Assembly (NCBI GenBank): GCA_046705285.1
Contig: JBJKQK010000078.1
Span: 1-20,850 of the forward strand
Direction of reading: 5' to 3'
DNA from: SCRD01 sp046705285
GTDB lineage: Bacteria; Acidobacteriota; Terriglobia; UBA7540
Length of the DNA: 20,850 nucleotides
Part shown: piece by piece, positions 7,275-15,006 of the stretch
Layout of the letters: every line of letters begins with the position of its first letter
How positions within the stretch are numbered: the stretch's first letter is position 1
Made by a program: the position numbers and the translations under genes
The notes under the pieces: generated by a model
What the model was told of the DNA's origin: nothing
Seen by the model: the letters and a program-made list of their open reading frames with translations, nothing else
Database searches by the model: none

Positions 7275-8456
7275 ATGAAAACGCTGGGTGTTTATCTCCA
7301 GGTTCCTTTCTGTGCCTCGAAGTGCAGTTTCTGCAATTTCAGTTCGCGTGTAGTTCCGCAGAAGGTTTACGATCGCTATTGTCAGGCCCTCCTTGAGGAG
7401 ATCAACCGCCTCCCTGAGTTTTACGCAGCAGCCGGAATAGCACATGGGCTGTTAAAAGTTCCCGTCGATTCAGTTTATATCGGGGGCGGCACGCCATCGC
7501 TCCTTGGCGGTGAGCGTCTGGCAAACGTGGTCGGGAATCTCCAGCATCAATTCAGAATTGCACCGTCCGCCGAATTTACTCTGGAAGTCACACCCGGTTC
7601 TGCGGACCGACCTTTCCTGGATCGCGCACTGGGGCTTGGCATAAATCGGCTCAGCATTGGCGCGCAGTCTTTTGCAGATGTCGAACTCCGCGCGGTGGGA
7701 AGGCTGCACTCGGCCGAGGACACGCGGGCGCTCATTCGATCGGCAAGAGAGCAGGGTTTTGCGAATATCAGTCTGGATCTGATTGCGGGGCTGCCTCACC
7801 AGTCTCCAGGATCATGGTCATCATCATTGCAATCGGCCATTGCTGAGCGGCCAGAGCACATCTCGGTCTACCTTTTTGAAATTGACGAGAAAAGCCGGCT
7901 CGGCAATGAGGTTTTGCAGCACGGAACGCGCTACCATAGCGCAATGCTTCCGGACGAAGATTTTATGGCCGATGCTTACGATCAAGCCCGCACATTTCTT
8001 TGCAGGCATGGTTATGTCCAATACGAAATTTCAAATTTCGCCCTCCCGGGTTTCGAGTCGGTTCATAATCGCAAATACTGGCAATTGAAACCCTATCTCG
8101 GCCTGGGAGCAGGAGCGCATTCGTTCGATGGGATCTGCCGGTGGGCGAATACGACCGCAGTGGAAGAGTACGAACGTCGCCTGGAGCGAGGCGAATCGCC
8201 GGTTTGCGAGCAGAACACATTATCTTCGCGTGCCAGCATCGAGGAGTTTTTCTTCCTGGGGTTGCGCCAAACAGATGGTATTGATCTGGAGGAAGCCGAA
8301 AGGCGCTGGGGGCAGGCGCTTGTTGGGCAATGGGCGCAAAAGATCGAAAGCCTCGAACGGAACGGCTGGCTCGAGCGAGCCGACGGACGCATTCGGCTTG
8401 CAGACGGCGCCCTGCTCGTTTCAAATGAAGTCTTTCAGGAATTCATCGGTGTCTAA
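7275..8456 (+). CDS. hemW: Radical SAM heme chaperone HemW
   Basis: This 393-residue radical SAM protein of the HemN/HemW family has the [4Fe-4S] motif CxxxCxxC at Cys13, Cys17 and Cys20 (PFCASKCSFCNF). It is followed by Phe rather than the extra cysteine of true coproporphyrinogen dehydrogenase HemN. The glycine-rich SAM motif is at 70-75 (GGGTPS). HNRKYW at 264-269 matches the HNxxYW signature reported for HemW, which binds heme and delivers it to respiratory enzymes. The downstream LGLGAGAHSF and the C-terminal winged-helix-like part are also typical. Many databases label such proteins coproporphyrinogen III oxidase, but the motifs favour a chaperone. It starts two bases after the YjbQ-family gene, so translation may be coupled. 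Confidence 0.93.
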   Translation: MKTLGVYLQVPFCASKCSFCNFSSRVVPQKVYDRYCQALLEEINRLPEFYAAAGIAHGLLKVPVDSVYIGGGTPSLLGGERLANVVGNLQHQFRIAPSAEFTLEVTPGSADRPFLDRALGLGINRLSIGAQSFADVELRAVGRLHSAEDTRALIRSAREQGFANISLDLIAGLPHQSPGSWSSSLQSAIAERPEHISVYLFEIDEKSRLGNEVLQHGTRYHSAMLPDEDFMADAYDQARTFLCRHGYVQYEISNFALPGFESVHNRKYWQLKPYLGLGAGAHSFDGICRWANTTAVEEYERRLERGESPVCEQNTLSSRASIEEFFFLGLRQTDGIDLEEAERRWGQALVGQWAQKIESLERNGWLERADGRIRLADGALLVSNEVFQEFIGV

Positions 8457-8489
8457 GAGAGTTCAGACAATGGGAGTGCAGATATTGCG

Positions 8490-9551
8490 ATGGCCCAATC
8501 AGTGATTGATCTACGCAGCGATACGGTGACCCGTCCAACTCCGGCAATGCGGCGCGCCATGGCTTCGGCCGAGGTGGGAGACGATGTCTATCGGGAAGAT
8601 CCGACGGTCAATAAACTGGAGGAACGCGCAGCAGGAATCTTCCAAAAAGAGGCCGCGCTTTTTGTCGCCTCCGGGACCATGGGTAATCAGACAGCGATCA
8701 AGGTCCATACCAGCCATGGCCAGGACGTAATTTGTGAAGAGCGATCTCACATCTACGTGCACGAGATGGGAATGATGTCCGCATTTTCAGGGTGCGTAGC
8801 ACGCACCATTTACGCGCCTGACGGAATTCTGGCCTGGAATCTCATAGAACCGCTCGTCAATACCGGCAGCGATTTCCACAGCAGGACGGGATTGGTCGAA
8901 ATCGAGAACACTTCAAATCTTGCGGGTGGGTCGGTCTACCCGATCGAAGTTTCGGATGAAATCTGCGACCGTGCGCATCAACTTGGCATTCCTGTACATC
9001 TGGACGGAGCCCGAATCTTTAACGCTGCCACTGTATTGAAACGCACAGTGGTTGATTTGACGCGCAATTTCGATTCGGTGATGTTCTGCCTGTCGAAAGG
9101 ACTTGGGGCGCCGGTTGGTTCAATGCTGGCAGGGAGCAGGGCATTCATCGATGAGGCCCGTCGCGTACGCAAAATGCTCGGCGGAGGAATGCGCCAGGCG
9201 GGAATTCTGGCCGCTGCCGGCCTTGTTGCGCTTGAGGAAAGTCCCAAGCGATTGCACGTGGACCACGAGAACGCCAGATTTCTGGCTGAAGGGCTGGCGG
9301 AAATTCCGGGTGTGAAGATCGATCCTGCCAAAGTCAAAACGAACATCCTGTTCTTCGAAGTTTCAGCGAGCGGACGCACAGCGCACGAAGTCTCAAAGCG
9401 TCTTGCTGAGCAGGGAGTGCTGGCCGACGCAACAAGCCCCACAAACATACGCATGGTAACCCATTACGACGTTAATCGCGCTGGATGTGCACGCGCCCTT
9501 CAAGTGCTGAACGACGTCCTCTCCGGCGTTCACCGTACGGCAATCGCTTGA
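8490..9551 (+). CDS. ltaE: Low-specificity L-threonine aldolase
   Basis: This is a PLP-dependent fold-type I enzyme of 353 residues (family 330-350) that cleaves L-threonine or L-allo-threonine to glycine and acetaldehyde. It opens with the family signature IDLRSDTVTRPTPAMRRAM (6-24). PLP-binding features follow: SGTMGNQ at 61-67, LDGARI at 171-176 (the aspartate contacts the PLP nitrogen), and the Schiff-base lysine at 203 in LSKGLGAPVGS. The start ATG at 8490 sits 33 bases after hemW; the only purine-rich sequence upstream, GGGAG, is about 13 bases away and weak. The glycine produced could feed one-carbon or porphyrin metabolism, but co-transcription with hemW is the only local hint. Confidence 0.94.
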   Translation: MAQSVIDLRSDTVTRPTPAMRRAMASAEVGDDVYREDPTVNKLEERAAGIFQKEAALFVASGTMGNQTAIKVHTSHGQDVICEERSHIYVHEMGMMSAFSGCVARTIYAPDGILAWNLIEPLVNTGSDFHSRTGLVEIENTSNLAGGSVYPIEVSDEICDRAHQLGIPVHLDGARIFNAATVLKRTVVDLTRNFDSVMFCLSKGLGAPVGSMLAGSRAFIDEARRVRKMLGGGMRQAGILAAAGLVALEESPKRLHVDHENARFLAEGLAEIPGVKIDPAKVKTNILFFEVSASGRTAHEVSKRLAEQGVLADATSPTNIRMVTHYDVNRAGCARALQVLNDVLSGVHRTAIA

Positions 9552-9609
9552 GAATTTGAGGTGTGGTTCGACCAACCGCGTGGCCGTTTCCGGATCACTC
9601 GAATCAAAG

Positions 9610-9643
9610 GAGGGCCATGTGACTCGGACCCTCAGCGTTTTTT
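9610..9643 (+). terminator. Candidate rho-independent terminator after ltaE
   Basis: GAGGGCC (9610-9616) pairs with GG-A-CCCTC (9626-9633) with one bulged A and a 9-base loop; TTTTTT follows at 9638-9643 after AGCG. It would end the yjbQ-hemW-ltaE transcript and overlaps the 3' end of the convergent TPR gene. The four-base gap before the T tract weakens the call. Confidence 0.4.
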
Positions 9644-10399
9644 CCTGGCTTCTTGCGTGTAAAGCATGCCCAGTACTTCCACGTAGTGGTCCCGGTATGA
9701 AGTGTCATGAGGGTCCATTTGAGTGCAGATCTGGTATTCCTTGAGGGCCTGCTGGAGGTCTCCGAGTTTCTCAAGGGCGAACGCCAGGCCACTGTGGGCC
9801 TCCACCCTGTTGGGCTCGAGGTGAATTGCTTCAAGCATTTCCACCCGCGCTCTTTCCCAATCATGAAACATCAGGAAGGTGATTCCCAGTTCGCGGTGCA
9901 AATCGCCGTTCCTGGGGTCAAGCTGGGTTGCCTTGCGAAGAAGCTCGACAGCTTGCTTGAACTGTCCGCTTGCTCTCAACTGAACAGCCTGTGAAACCAG
10001 GCGTCTCAGTTGTCGTTTTGCTTCGGCTGCGGCGAATGGCGAGATTTGCGATGCTTGGGAGGATGTGGCGGCTGAGTGCGCATTGACCTGCATTTCCTGC
10101 CCGGCCTCCGGTCGGATGAAATAAGACATTTCGCGTTGCCCCGGACACTGAACGTGAAGGTAATGGTCTCCCGGATCAACTGATTTGACCGATAGAAATC
10201 CTTTGGCGCCAGTCACTCCTGATCCTTCGCCGTCAATATCTACCCTGCAACCCGGTAGCCCCGAATCGACAACAACAGTTGCCAGCAAATCGGCCTTCGC
10301 GTTCTTCTTCGATTTGCTGTGGAACCACTTGGGGAGGGCATAGGTATTGCCAGCCAGAGCTAGCGACAGTGCAAGAACGAGGTGAAAGCGACTCTTCAT
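9632..10399 (-). CDS. Exported TPR-repeat protein with a PEGA-like domain
   Basis: This is a 255-residue protein read on the minus strand. The N-terminus (MKSRFHLVLALSLALAGNTYA) is a typical Sec signal peptide, so the protein should be periplasmic or surface-attached; no lipobox cysteine is seen. Residues about 40-105 form a small beta-rich unit (DSGLPGCRVDIDGEGSG ... GFLSV ... DPGDHYLHVQCPG) resembling PEGA/carboxypeptidase-regulatory-like modules. About residues 134-231 comprise three tetratricopeptide repeats with clear LDP, LEP and MDP helix ends. Such proteins act as protein-interaction scaffolds, but no specific function can be read. Earlier in-frame starts (ATG 10411, GTG 10423) exist; I chose 10399 because it gives the cleanest signal peptide, though none of the three has a convincing Shine-Dalgarno sequence. 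The gene is convergent with ltaE and divergent from the acyl-CoA dehydrogenase gene. Confidence 0.82.
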   Translation of the reverse strand: MKSRFHLVLALSLALAGNTYALPKWFHSKSKKNAKADLLATVVVDSGLPGCRVDIDGEGSGVTGAKGFLSVKSVDPGDHYLHVQCPGQREMSYFIRPEAGQEMQVNAHSAATSSQASQISPFAAAEAKRQLRRLVSQAVQLRASGQFKQAVELLRKATQLDPRNGDLHRELGITFLMFHDWERARVEMLEAIHLEPNRVEAHSGLAFALEKLGDLQQALKEYQICTQMDPHDTSYRDHYVEVLGMLYTQEARKKR

Positions 10400-10495
10400 C
10401 ACCGGCGCCATAAATGTTAGCACAGAACCTAGCGCTTGGGCTGCGTGTCAGGACGGGAGGCGCGCACCGTCCGCCAAGTCAGCCAGGCTTGACCA

Positions 10496-10504
10496 TGTTA
10501 GAAT
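10496..10504 (+). promoter_or_regulatory. Candidate extended -10 promoter for the acyl-CoA dehydrogenase gene
   Basis: TGTTAGAAT fits TGn followed by a five-of-six -10 hexamer and lies 44 bases before the proposed CTG start. It closely resembles the TGTTATAAT at 6759. No good -35 is seen at 16-18 bases; the TTGACC at 10489 is too close to serve. Confidence 0.35.
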
Positions 10505-10548
10505 AGGCTTGAATCGGATGCCTGGGGACATCGGCAAGGGGGTGGCGA

Positions 10549-11697
10549 CTGAACTTCGAGCTGACCGACGAAGAATGCGAAATCAGGGGTTCGGTGAGAG
10601 AATTCGCGGAGAAGGAAATTCGCCCTCACGTTCGCGAGTGGGACGAGGCTGAGCATTTTCCACGGGAGCTTATTCCTAAACTCGCTGAACTGGGACTGAT
10701 GGGTGTCACGGTCCCTGCCAAATACGGAGGGGCTGCTTTCGGCTATATCCCTTATGTTATTGCGATTGAAGAGCTTGCCCGCGTGGATGGCTCTATTGCC
10801 CTGGTCCTGGCGGCCCACAATTCCTTGTGCGCAAACCACATCCTGCTTGCGGGGACTGAGGAACAAAAGCGCAAGTACCTTGTCCCATTGGCACAGGGTA
10901 CGAAGCTTGGGTGCTGGAGCCTGACGGAACCTGACGCGGGTTCCGATGCCGGTGGCACCCGGACAACTGCTCAGCTTGAAGGTAATACATGGATTCTAAA
11001 CGGTTCGAAAACATTTACCACCAACAGCCACTACGCCGATATCTGCGTCGCAATGGCGGTTACCGACAAGGAAAAAGGCAAACACGGCATCTCCGCTTTT
11101 ATCATTGAAAAGGGTACTCACGGTTTTCAGCCCGGGAAAATAGAGAGCAAGCTCGGAATGCGGGCAAGCAATACAGGAGAAGTTATTTTTGACGACTGCA
11201 GAATTCCACGGGAAAACTGCCTTGGCGAGTGCGGTCACGGATTTATTGACAGCCTGAGAGTTCTTGACGGGGGGAGAATCTCCATTGCTGCGCTTGCCGT
11301 CGGCATGGCGCAAGGCGCATTTGAAGCCTCGCTCAATTACTCCAGGCAGCGTGAACAGTTCGGGAAGCCAATCTCGACCTTTCAGGCCGTGCGATTCAAA
11401 CTTGCCGATATGGCGACAGAAATCGAAGCGGCCAGGCTCCTGACCTGGCACGCCGCAGCACTGGCAACACAAGGCAAGCGGGTGACGCGCGAGAGTTCCA
11501 TCGCCAAACTGTTTGCCAGTGAAGTTGCCATCAGGGTTGCAAACGAAGCGGTTCAAATTCACGGCGGCTATGGTTTTATCAAGGACTATCCGGTGGAAAA
11601 GTTCTACCGCGACGTCAAGATATGTACGATCGGCGAAGGAACCAGTGAGATCCAGCGCCTGATTATCGCTCGTGAATCGCTTGGGGAACCGATGTAG
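10549..11697 (+). CDS. Acyl-CoA dehydrogenase (short/branched-chain type)
   Basis: This flavoenzyme oxidises acyl-CoA to trans-2-enoyl-CoA and passes electrons to ETF. FAD/substrate motifs are WSLTEPDAGSDAGGT, SRQREQFGKPI and the IHGGYGF block; the catalytic base is Glu363 in IGEGTSEIQR, the position used by short-chain (butyryl-type) enzymes. The reading frame has no ATG, GTG or TTG between the in-frame stop at 10510 and a GTG at 10594, yet family-typical sequence (NFELTDEECEIRGSVREF) extends upstream of that GTG. A CTG at 10549 falls exactly where MNFELTEEQ-type proteins begin and has AAGGGGG a few bases upstream, giving 382 residues, the normal length. I therefore use CTG as the start; the conservative alternative is GTG 10594 (367 residues). 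meaB follows 47 bases downstream, suggesting acyl-CoA or branched-chain catabolism. Confidence 0.93.
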   Translation: MNFELTDEECEIRGSVREFAEKEIRPHVREWDEAEHFPRELIPKLAELGLMGVTVPAKYGGAAFGYIPYVIAIEELARVDGSIALVLAAHNSLCANHILLAGTEEQKRKYLVPLAQGTKLGCWSLTEPDAGSDAGGTRTTAQLEGNTWILNGSKTFTTNSHYADICVAMAVTDKEKGKHGISAFIIEKGTHGFQPGKIESKLGMRASNTGEVIFDDCRIPRENCLGECGHGFIDSLRVLDGGRISIAALAVGMAQGAFEASLNYSRQREQFGKPISTFQAVRFKLADMATEIEAARLLTWHAAALATQGKRVTRESSIAKLFASEVAIRVANEAVQIHGGYGFIKDYPVEKFYRDVKICTIGEGTSEIQRLIIARESLGEPM

Positions 11698-11744
11698 GGA
11701 TCCTGGAATTAGGCCCGTCTTAAAGGGACGCGCACGATTTTCTG

Positions 11745-12713
11745 ATGAGCGTAGCACTTGAACAATGGGTTGAAAGAATCTGCGCGGGTGATCGAAGGGC
11801 CATGGCCCGGGCTATTTCCGCGGTCGAGAGGCGGGATCCTTCGTGCAGGGTCCTGTTGAAGGATCTTTTTCACAAGGCAGGGAGAGCGTACGTCATCGGA
11901 ATTACCGGTGCGCCCGGGGCGGGCAAAAGCACGCTTCTCGAAAAGCTTGCCGCTGAATACCGCCAAAAAGGAAAGCGTGTGGGAATCATCGCAGTTGATC
12001 CGACCAGTCCTTTCTCCGGCGGCGCCATTCTGGGCGATCGGATAAGGATGCAGGCTCTTGCAACGGACGAAGGCACTTATATTCGCAGCATGGCCACGCG
12101 CGGACAACTGGGCGGCCTTGCCCCTGCCGCCCGTGACGCAGCCTTGATTCTTGATGCGGCCGGCTGCGATGTCGTTTTTGTAGAGACGGTTGGCGTTGGC
12201 CAGGATGAGGTCGAAGTTGCAGGGCTCGCGGACGCCACGGTAGTCCTTGTCGTCCCGGGAATGGGCGATGACGTTCAGGCTTTCAAGGCGGGCATAATGG
12301 AGATTGCCGATCTATTTGCGATCAACAAAGCCGATCAACCAGGCGCCGAACGAACCCAGCAGCAGTTGCGGGCTCTCCTTTCGGTGGCCTCACAGCCGGC
12401 CCCCTGGCAGCCTGCAATTATAAAAACGACGGCAACCACCGGCGAAGGTGTCGCAGAACTCCGTGACGAGTTGGAAAAGTTCCGTGCCGCGAGCGAACAT
12501 AGTTCAGCCGGGATTGCCCGCCGGCGTGAAAATACGCGTCTGCAACTTCTGGGACTGCTCCGCCAGAGCTTGTTTGAGAAAGTCGCCCGCGATCAGTTCG
12601 ACCAAGAGAAGATCGGCGCGTACGTGGACGAGATTCTGGCTCGACGCCGGGACCCACATTCCATCGTCGATGAAATGATGGAGGCGTCGGGCGTGCTATC
12701 TGCCGGCACCTGA
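11745..12713 (+). CDS. meaB: MeaB/ArgK-family GTPase, methylmalonyl-CoA mutase chaperone
   Basis: This G3E-family P-loop GTPase of 322 residues has Walker A GAPGAGKST (55-63), a VDPTSPFSGGAILGDRIRM switch region near 84-104, FVETVGVGQDE after it, and the guanine-specificity motif NKAD at 194-197. The C-terminal helical part (from about 250) is the dimerisation arm of the family. MeaB guards and reloads adenosylcobalamin in methylmalonyl-CoA mutase. Older annotations call it ArgK or LAO/AO transport ATPase, a name now considered misleading. The next gene is methylmalonyl-CoA epimerase, which supports the role; no mutase gene lies in the window. The start lacks a good Shine-Dalgarno sequence, but the ATG gives a normal family N-terminus. 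Confidence 0.95.
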   Translation: MSVALEQWVERICAGDRRAMARAISAVERRDPSCRVLLKDLFHKAGRAYVIGITGAPGAGKSTLLEKLAAEYRQKGKRVGIIAVDPTSPFSGGAILGDRIRMQALATDEGTYIRSMATRGQLGGLAPAARDAALILDAAGCDVVFVETVGVGQDEVEVAGLADATVVLVVPGMGDDVQAFKAGIMEIADLFAINKADQPGAERTQQQLRALLSVASQPAPWQPAIIKTTATTGEGVAELRDELEKFRAASEHSSAGIARRRENTRLQLLGLLRQSLFEKVARDQFDQEKIGAYVDEILARRRDPHSIVDEMMEASGVLSAGT

Positions 12714-12795
12714 CCCGGTGGCGCAGCTCGATTGCCACACGCGGAACAGCGTTGTCGCCTGGGGCGCAAATTTCTTCGATGCATGCGGTGTAAGA

Positions 12796-13200
12796 ATGCG
12801 AATTCATCACTTGGGTATCGCTGTGGAGTCTCTGGAAAAAGTGGTTCCGATTTTCGAACTTTTGCTGGGCCATCCACCGGATTCGATTGAAGAAATTCAG
12901 GACCAGAAAGTTCGAGTGGCTGTTTTCCATATGGGAGAAAGCCGAATTGAATTGATCGAGGCCAGTTCGCCTGATTCGCCGATTGCCCATTTTATCGGCA
13001 ATCGCGGCCCTGGCATCCATCACATGGCACTCTCAGTTGACAATTTGCAGGCGGCGCTGAACGATCTTGAGGGGCATGGACTCCGCCTGATTGACCACAG
13101 TTCCCGCTGCGGCGCGGAAGGCGAGTCGATCGCGTTTCTGCATCCTTCAAGTACGGCAAGCGTTTTGATTGAGCTGGTGGAAGACCGTAACTGCAAATAA
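12796..13200 (+). CDS. mce: Methylmalonyl-CoA epimerase
   Basis: This 134-residue vicinal-oxygen-chelate (glyoxalase-fold) enzyme interconverts (2S)- and (2R)-methylmalonyl-CoA. The two beta-alpha-beta-beta-beta modules begin at IHHLGIAVESL (3-13) and GIHHMALSVDN (73-83). The four metal ligands expected for the family are present: His5, Gln37 (in DQKVRVAVF), His76 and Glu126 (in VLIELVE). ATG 12796 is preferred over the GTG at 12718, because the latter would add 26 unrelated residues and 134 is the normal length. Its position after meaB and an acyl-CoA dehydrogenase gene points to propionyl-CoA/branched-chain degradation through methylmalonyl-CoA. Confidence 0.95.
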   Translation: MRIHHLGIAVESLEKVVPIFELLLGHPPDSIEEIQDQKVRVAVFHMGESRIELIEASSPDSPIAHFIGNRGPGIHHMALSVDNLQAALNDLEGHGLRLIDHSSRCGAEGESIAFLHPSSTASVLIELVEDRNCK

Positions 13201-13228
13201 TGTTCACACGTCAAGGCAAGGGAATTTG

Positions 13229-14062
13229 ATGAAGCTGGGAAACTTTGAAATTACCGTTCTATCGGACGGCACGTTTGGCCTGGACGGTGGGCAAATGTTT
13301 GGTGTGGTGCCCAAGGCTTTGTGGCAAAAAAGACTCCCTGCCGACGAACGCAATCGTGTCCGGCTGGGTCTGACAAGCCTGCTGGTCCGGACGGGAAAAC
13401 ACAACGTGCTGGTTGAAACGGGCATCGGTGAAAAGTTCGATGCCAAGCACATTGATATCTACAGCATTCGTCATTCATCCCGCCTCCCGGATGAGCTCGC
13501 ATCCCACGGTCTGGGCGTGAGTGACATCGACATTGTGATTAACACCCACCTTCATTTCGACCATTGCGGGTGGAACACTCGCCGGGAGGGAAGGCAAACC
13601 ACGCCCACCTTTCCGCAGGCTCGCTATTTTATTCAGCGTGCCGAGTGGGAACACGCTTTTCACCCGACGGAGCGCGACCGGGCAAGTTACGTGGAAGAAT
13701 GGTTCGCTCCGGCGGAATCCCAGACGGAGTTTGTTGACGGCGCATGCGAAATTGTCCCTGGAGTCCGCGTCGAACTTGCGCCGGGGCACGTTCGCGACCT
13801 GCAGTGTGTGTGGATTGAATCGGAAGGCGAGCGGGCATTCTTTATTTCTGATCTCGTTCCAACGCATGTGCACCTCCCATTTCCGTGGATCATGGCGTTT
13901 GATCTTTATCCTATGGATACTCTCGCCTCGAAAAAGCGGCTGCTCCCTCGACTTGCGAAGGACCGCGCGCTCGTTGTCTTTCCGCATGATGCTGAGACTC
14001 CATGGGGATATCTGAATGACGGTGAGGGAAAGATGGCATTCAATCCAGTCGCAGTGGCATGA
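13229..14062 (+). CDS. Metallo-beta-lactamase-fold hydrolase
   Basis: This 277-residue MBL-fold protein has a complete di-zinc site: HLHFDH (His107, His109, Asp111, His112), His187 in APGHVRD, bridging Asp208 in ISDLVPT, and His253 in FPHDAETPWG. The overall layout (N-terminal FEITVLSDGTF, late DLYPMDT segment, single domain) resembles the N-acyl-homoserine lactonase/YtnP-like branch of the superfamily more than glyoxalase II or RNase Z. Substrate cannot be assigned; lactone or ester hydrolysis is a guess. ATG 13229 has AAGGGA about six bases upstream and lies 28 bases after the epimerase stop; an earlier in-frame start at 13169 inside the epimerase gene is unlikely. No signal peptide is present, so it is cytosolic. 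Confidence 0.88.
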   Translation: MKLGNFEITVLSDGTFGLDGGQMFGVVPKALWQKRLPADERNRVRLGLTSLLVRTGKHNVLVETGIGEKFDAKHIDIYSIRHSSRLPDELASHGLGVSDIDIVINTHLHFDHCGWNTRREGRQTTPTFPQARYFIQRAEWEHAFHPTERDRASYVEEWFAPAESQTEFVDGACEIVPGVRVELAPGHVRDLQCVWIESEGERAFFISDLVPTHVHLPFPWIMAFDLYPMDTLASKKRLLPRLAKDRALVVFPHDAETPWGYLNDGEGKMAFNPVAVA

Positions 14063-14091
14063 ATTAAAGTTCGATATGTGGAGGAGGAAGA

Positions 14092-14955
14092 GTGGCTCAG
14101 GCAGAAATCGGTATTATTGGTGGAAGCGGACTGTACGAGATGGCAGGGATCACCCGCAGCAAGTGGGTGCGGGTGGCAACGCCATTTGGCAAGCCTTCGG
14201 ATGCTTTTCGTATCGGGGTTCTGGAAGGCCGCCGTGTCGCCTTCCTCGCTCGCCACGGACGAGGACACGTGATCAGTCCTTCGGAGATCAATTTCCGCGC
14301 CAACATCTACGCAATGAAGAAGCTGGGCGTTGAGCGTATCCTCTCGGTAAGCGCCGTCGGCTCGTTAAGAGAAGATTTCAAGCCAATGGATATGGTCCTG
14401 CCGCTGCAGTTTTTTGATCGGACGCGGGGGCGGGTATCAACTTTCTTCAGCGGCGGTATTGTCGCCCACATTGGCTTTTCTGATCCGATGTGCCCGGCGG
14501 TAGTTGAAGCGCTGGCGCAAGCTTGTGCCGAGGCAAACGTTATCGTCCACCGAGGCGGCACCTACGTCTGCATGGAGGGCCCAGCTTTCTCCACCAAAGC
14601 CGAATCGAACACTTACCGGAGCTGGGGTATGGACATTATCGGCATGACTAACCTTCAGGAGGCCAAGCTCGCGCGCGAAGCCGAAATCTGTTATGCGACG
14701 CTGGCCATGGTGACAGATTATGATTGCTGGCATCCCGGCCATGAAGCCGTCACCGTCAGCCAGGTGATCGACTATCTCAATCGCAACGTCGAGAACGCAC
14801 AAAAGATCCTGCGGGGCGCAGTCAGCCATCTGCCCAAAACGAGGGGTTGCAACTGTGGATCAGCGCTTGCCCATGCCATCCTCACGGACCGCCGAAAGAT
14901 CTCGCCGCAGGCAAAAAAGCGCCTGGACTTGCTCGTTGGGAAATATCTCAAGTAA
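14092..14955 (+). CDS. mtnP: S-methyl-5'-thioadenosine phosphorylase
   Basis: This purine nucleoside phosphorylase-fold enzyme of 287 residues splits methylthioadenosine (from polyamine or AHL-type synthesis) with phosphate into adenine and methylthioribose-1-phosphate. Motifs: GGSGLY (10-15) and RHGRGH (54-59) for phosphate, SAVGSL (87-92), MEGPAFSTKAES (161-172) for ribose and substrate, and DYDCWH (209-214), whose aspartates mark 6-aminopurine specificity. The start is GTG at 14092, with a strong AGGAGGA at 14082-14088; no better ATG is near. A PfkB kinase gene follows 51 bases downstream and may act on a related nucleoside or sugar. Identity is firm at MTAP-family level. Confidence 0.94.
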   Translation: MAQAEIGIIGGSGLYEMAGITRSKWVRVATPFGKPSDAFRIGVLEGRRVAFLARHGRGHVISPSEINFRANIYAMKKLGVERILSVSAVGSLREDFKPMDMVLPLQFFDRTRGRVSTFFSGGIVAHIGFSDPMCPAVVEALAQACAEANVIVHRGGTYVCMEGPAFSTKAESNTYRSWGMDIIGMTNLQEAKLAREAEICYATLAMVTDYDCWHPGHEAVTVSQVIDYLNRNVENAQKILRGAVSHLPKTRGCNCGSALAHAILTDRRKISPQAKKRLDLLVGKYLK

Positions 14956-15006
14956 ACTTAACGATGTTTGTGTGATCTGCAATTCGGGAGGGAAGAAGAA
15001 GTCGTT

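Noticed and set aside
10489..10494. TTGACC as a -35 box for the acyl-CoA dehydrogenase gene
   Set aside because: Only four bases separate it from TAGAAT, and no -10 lies at 16-18 bases.
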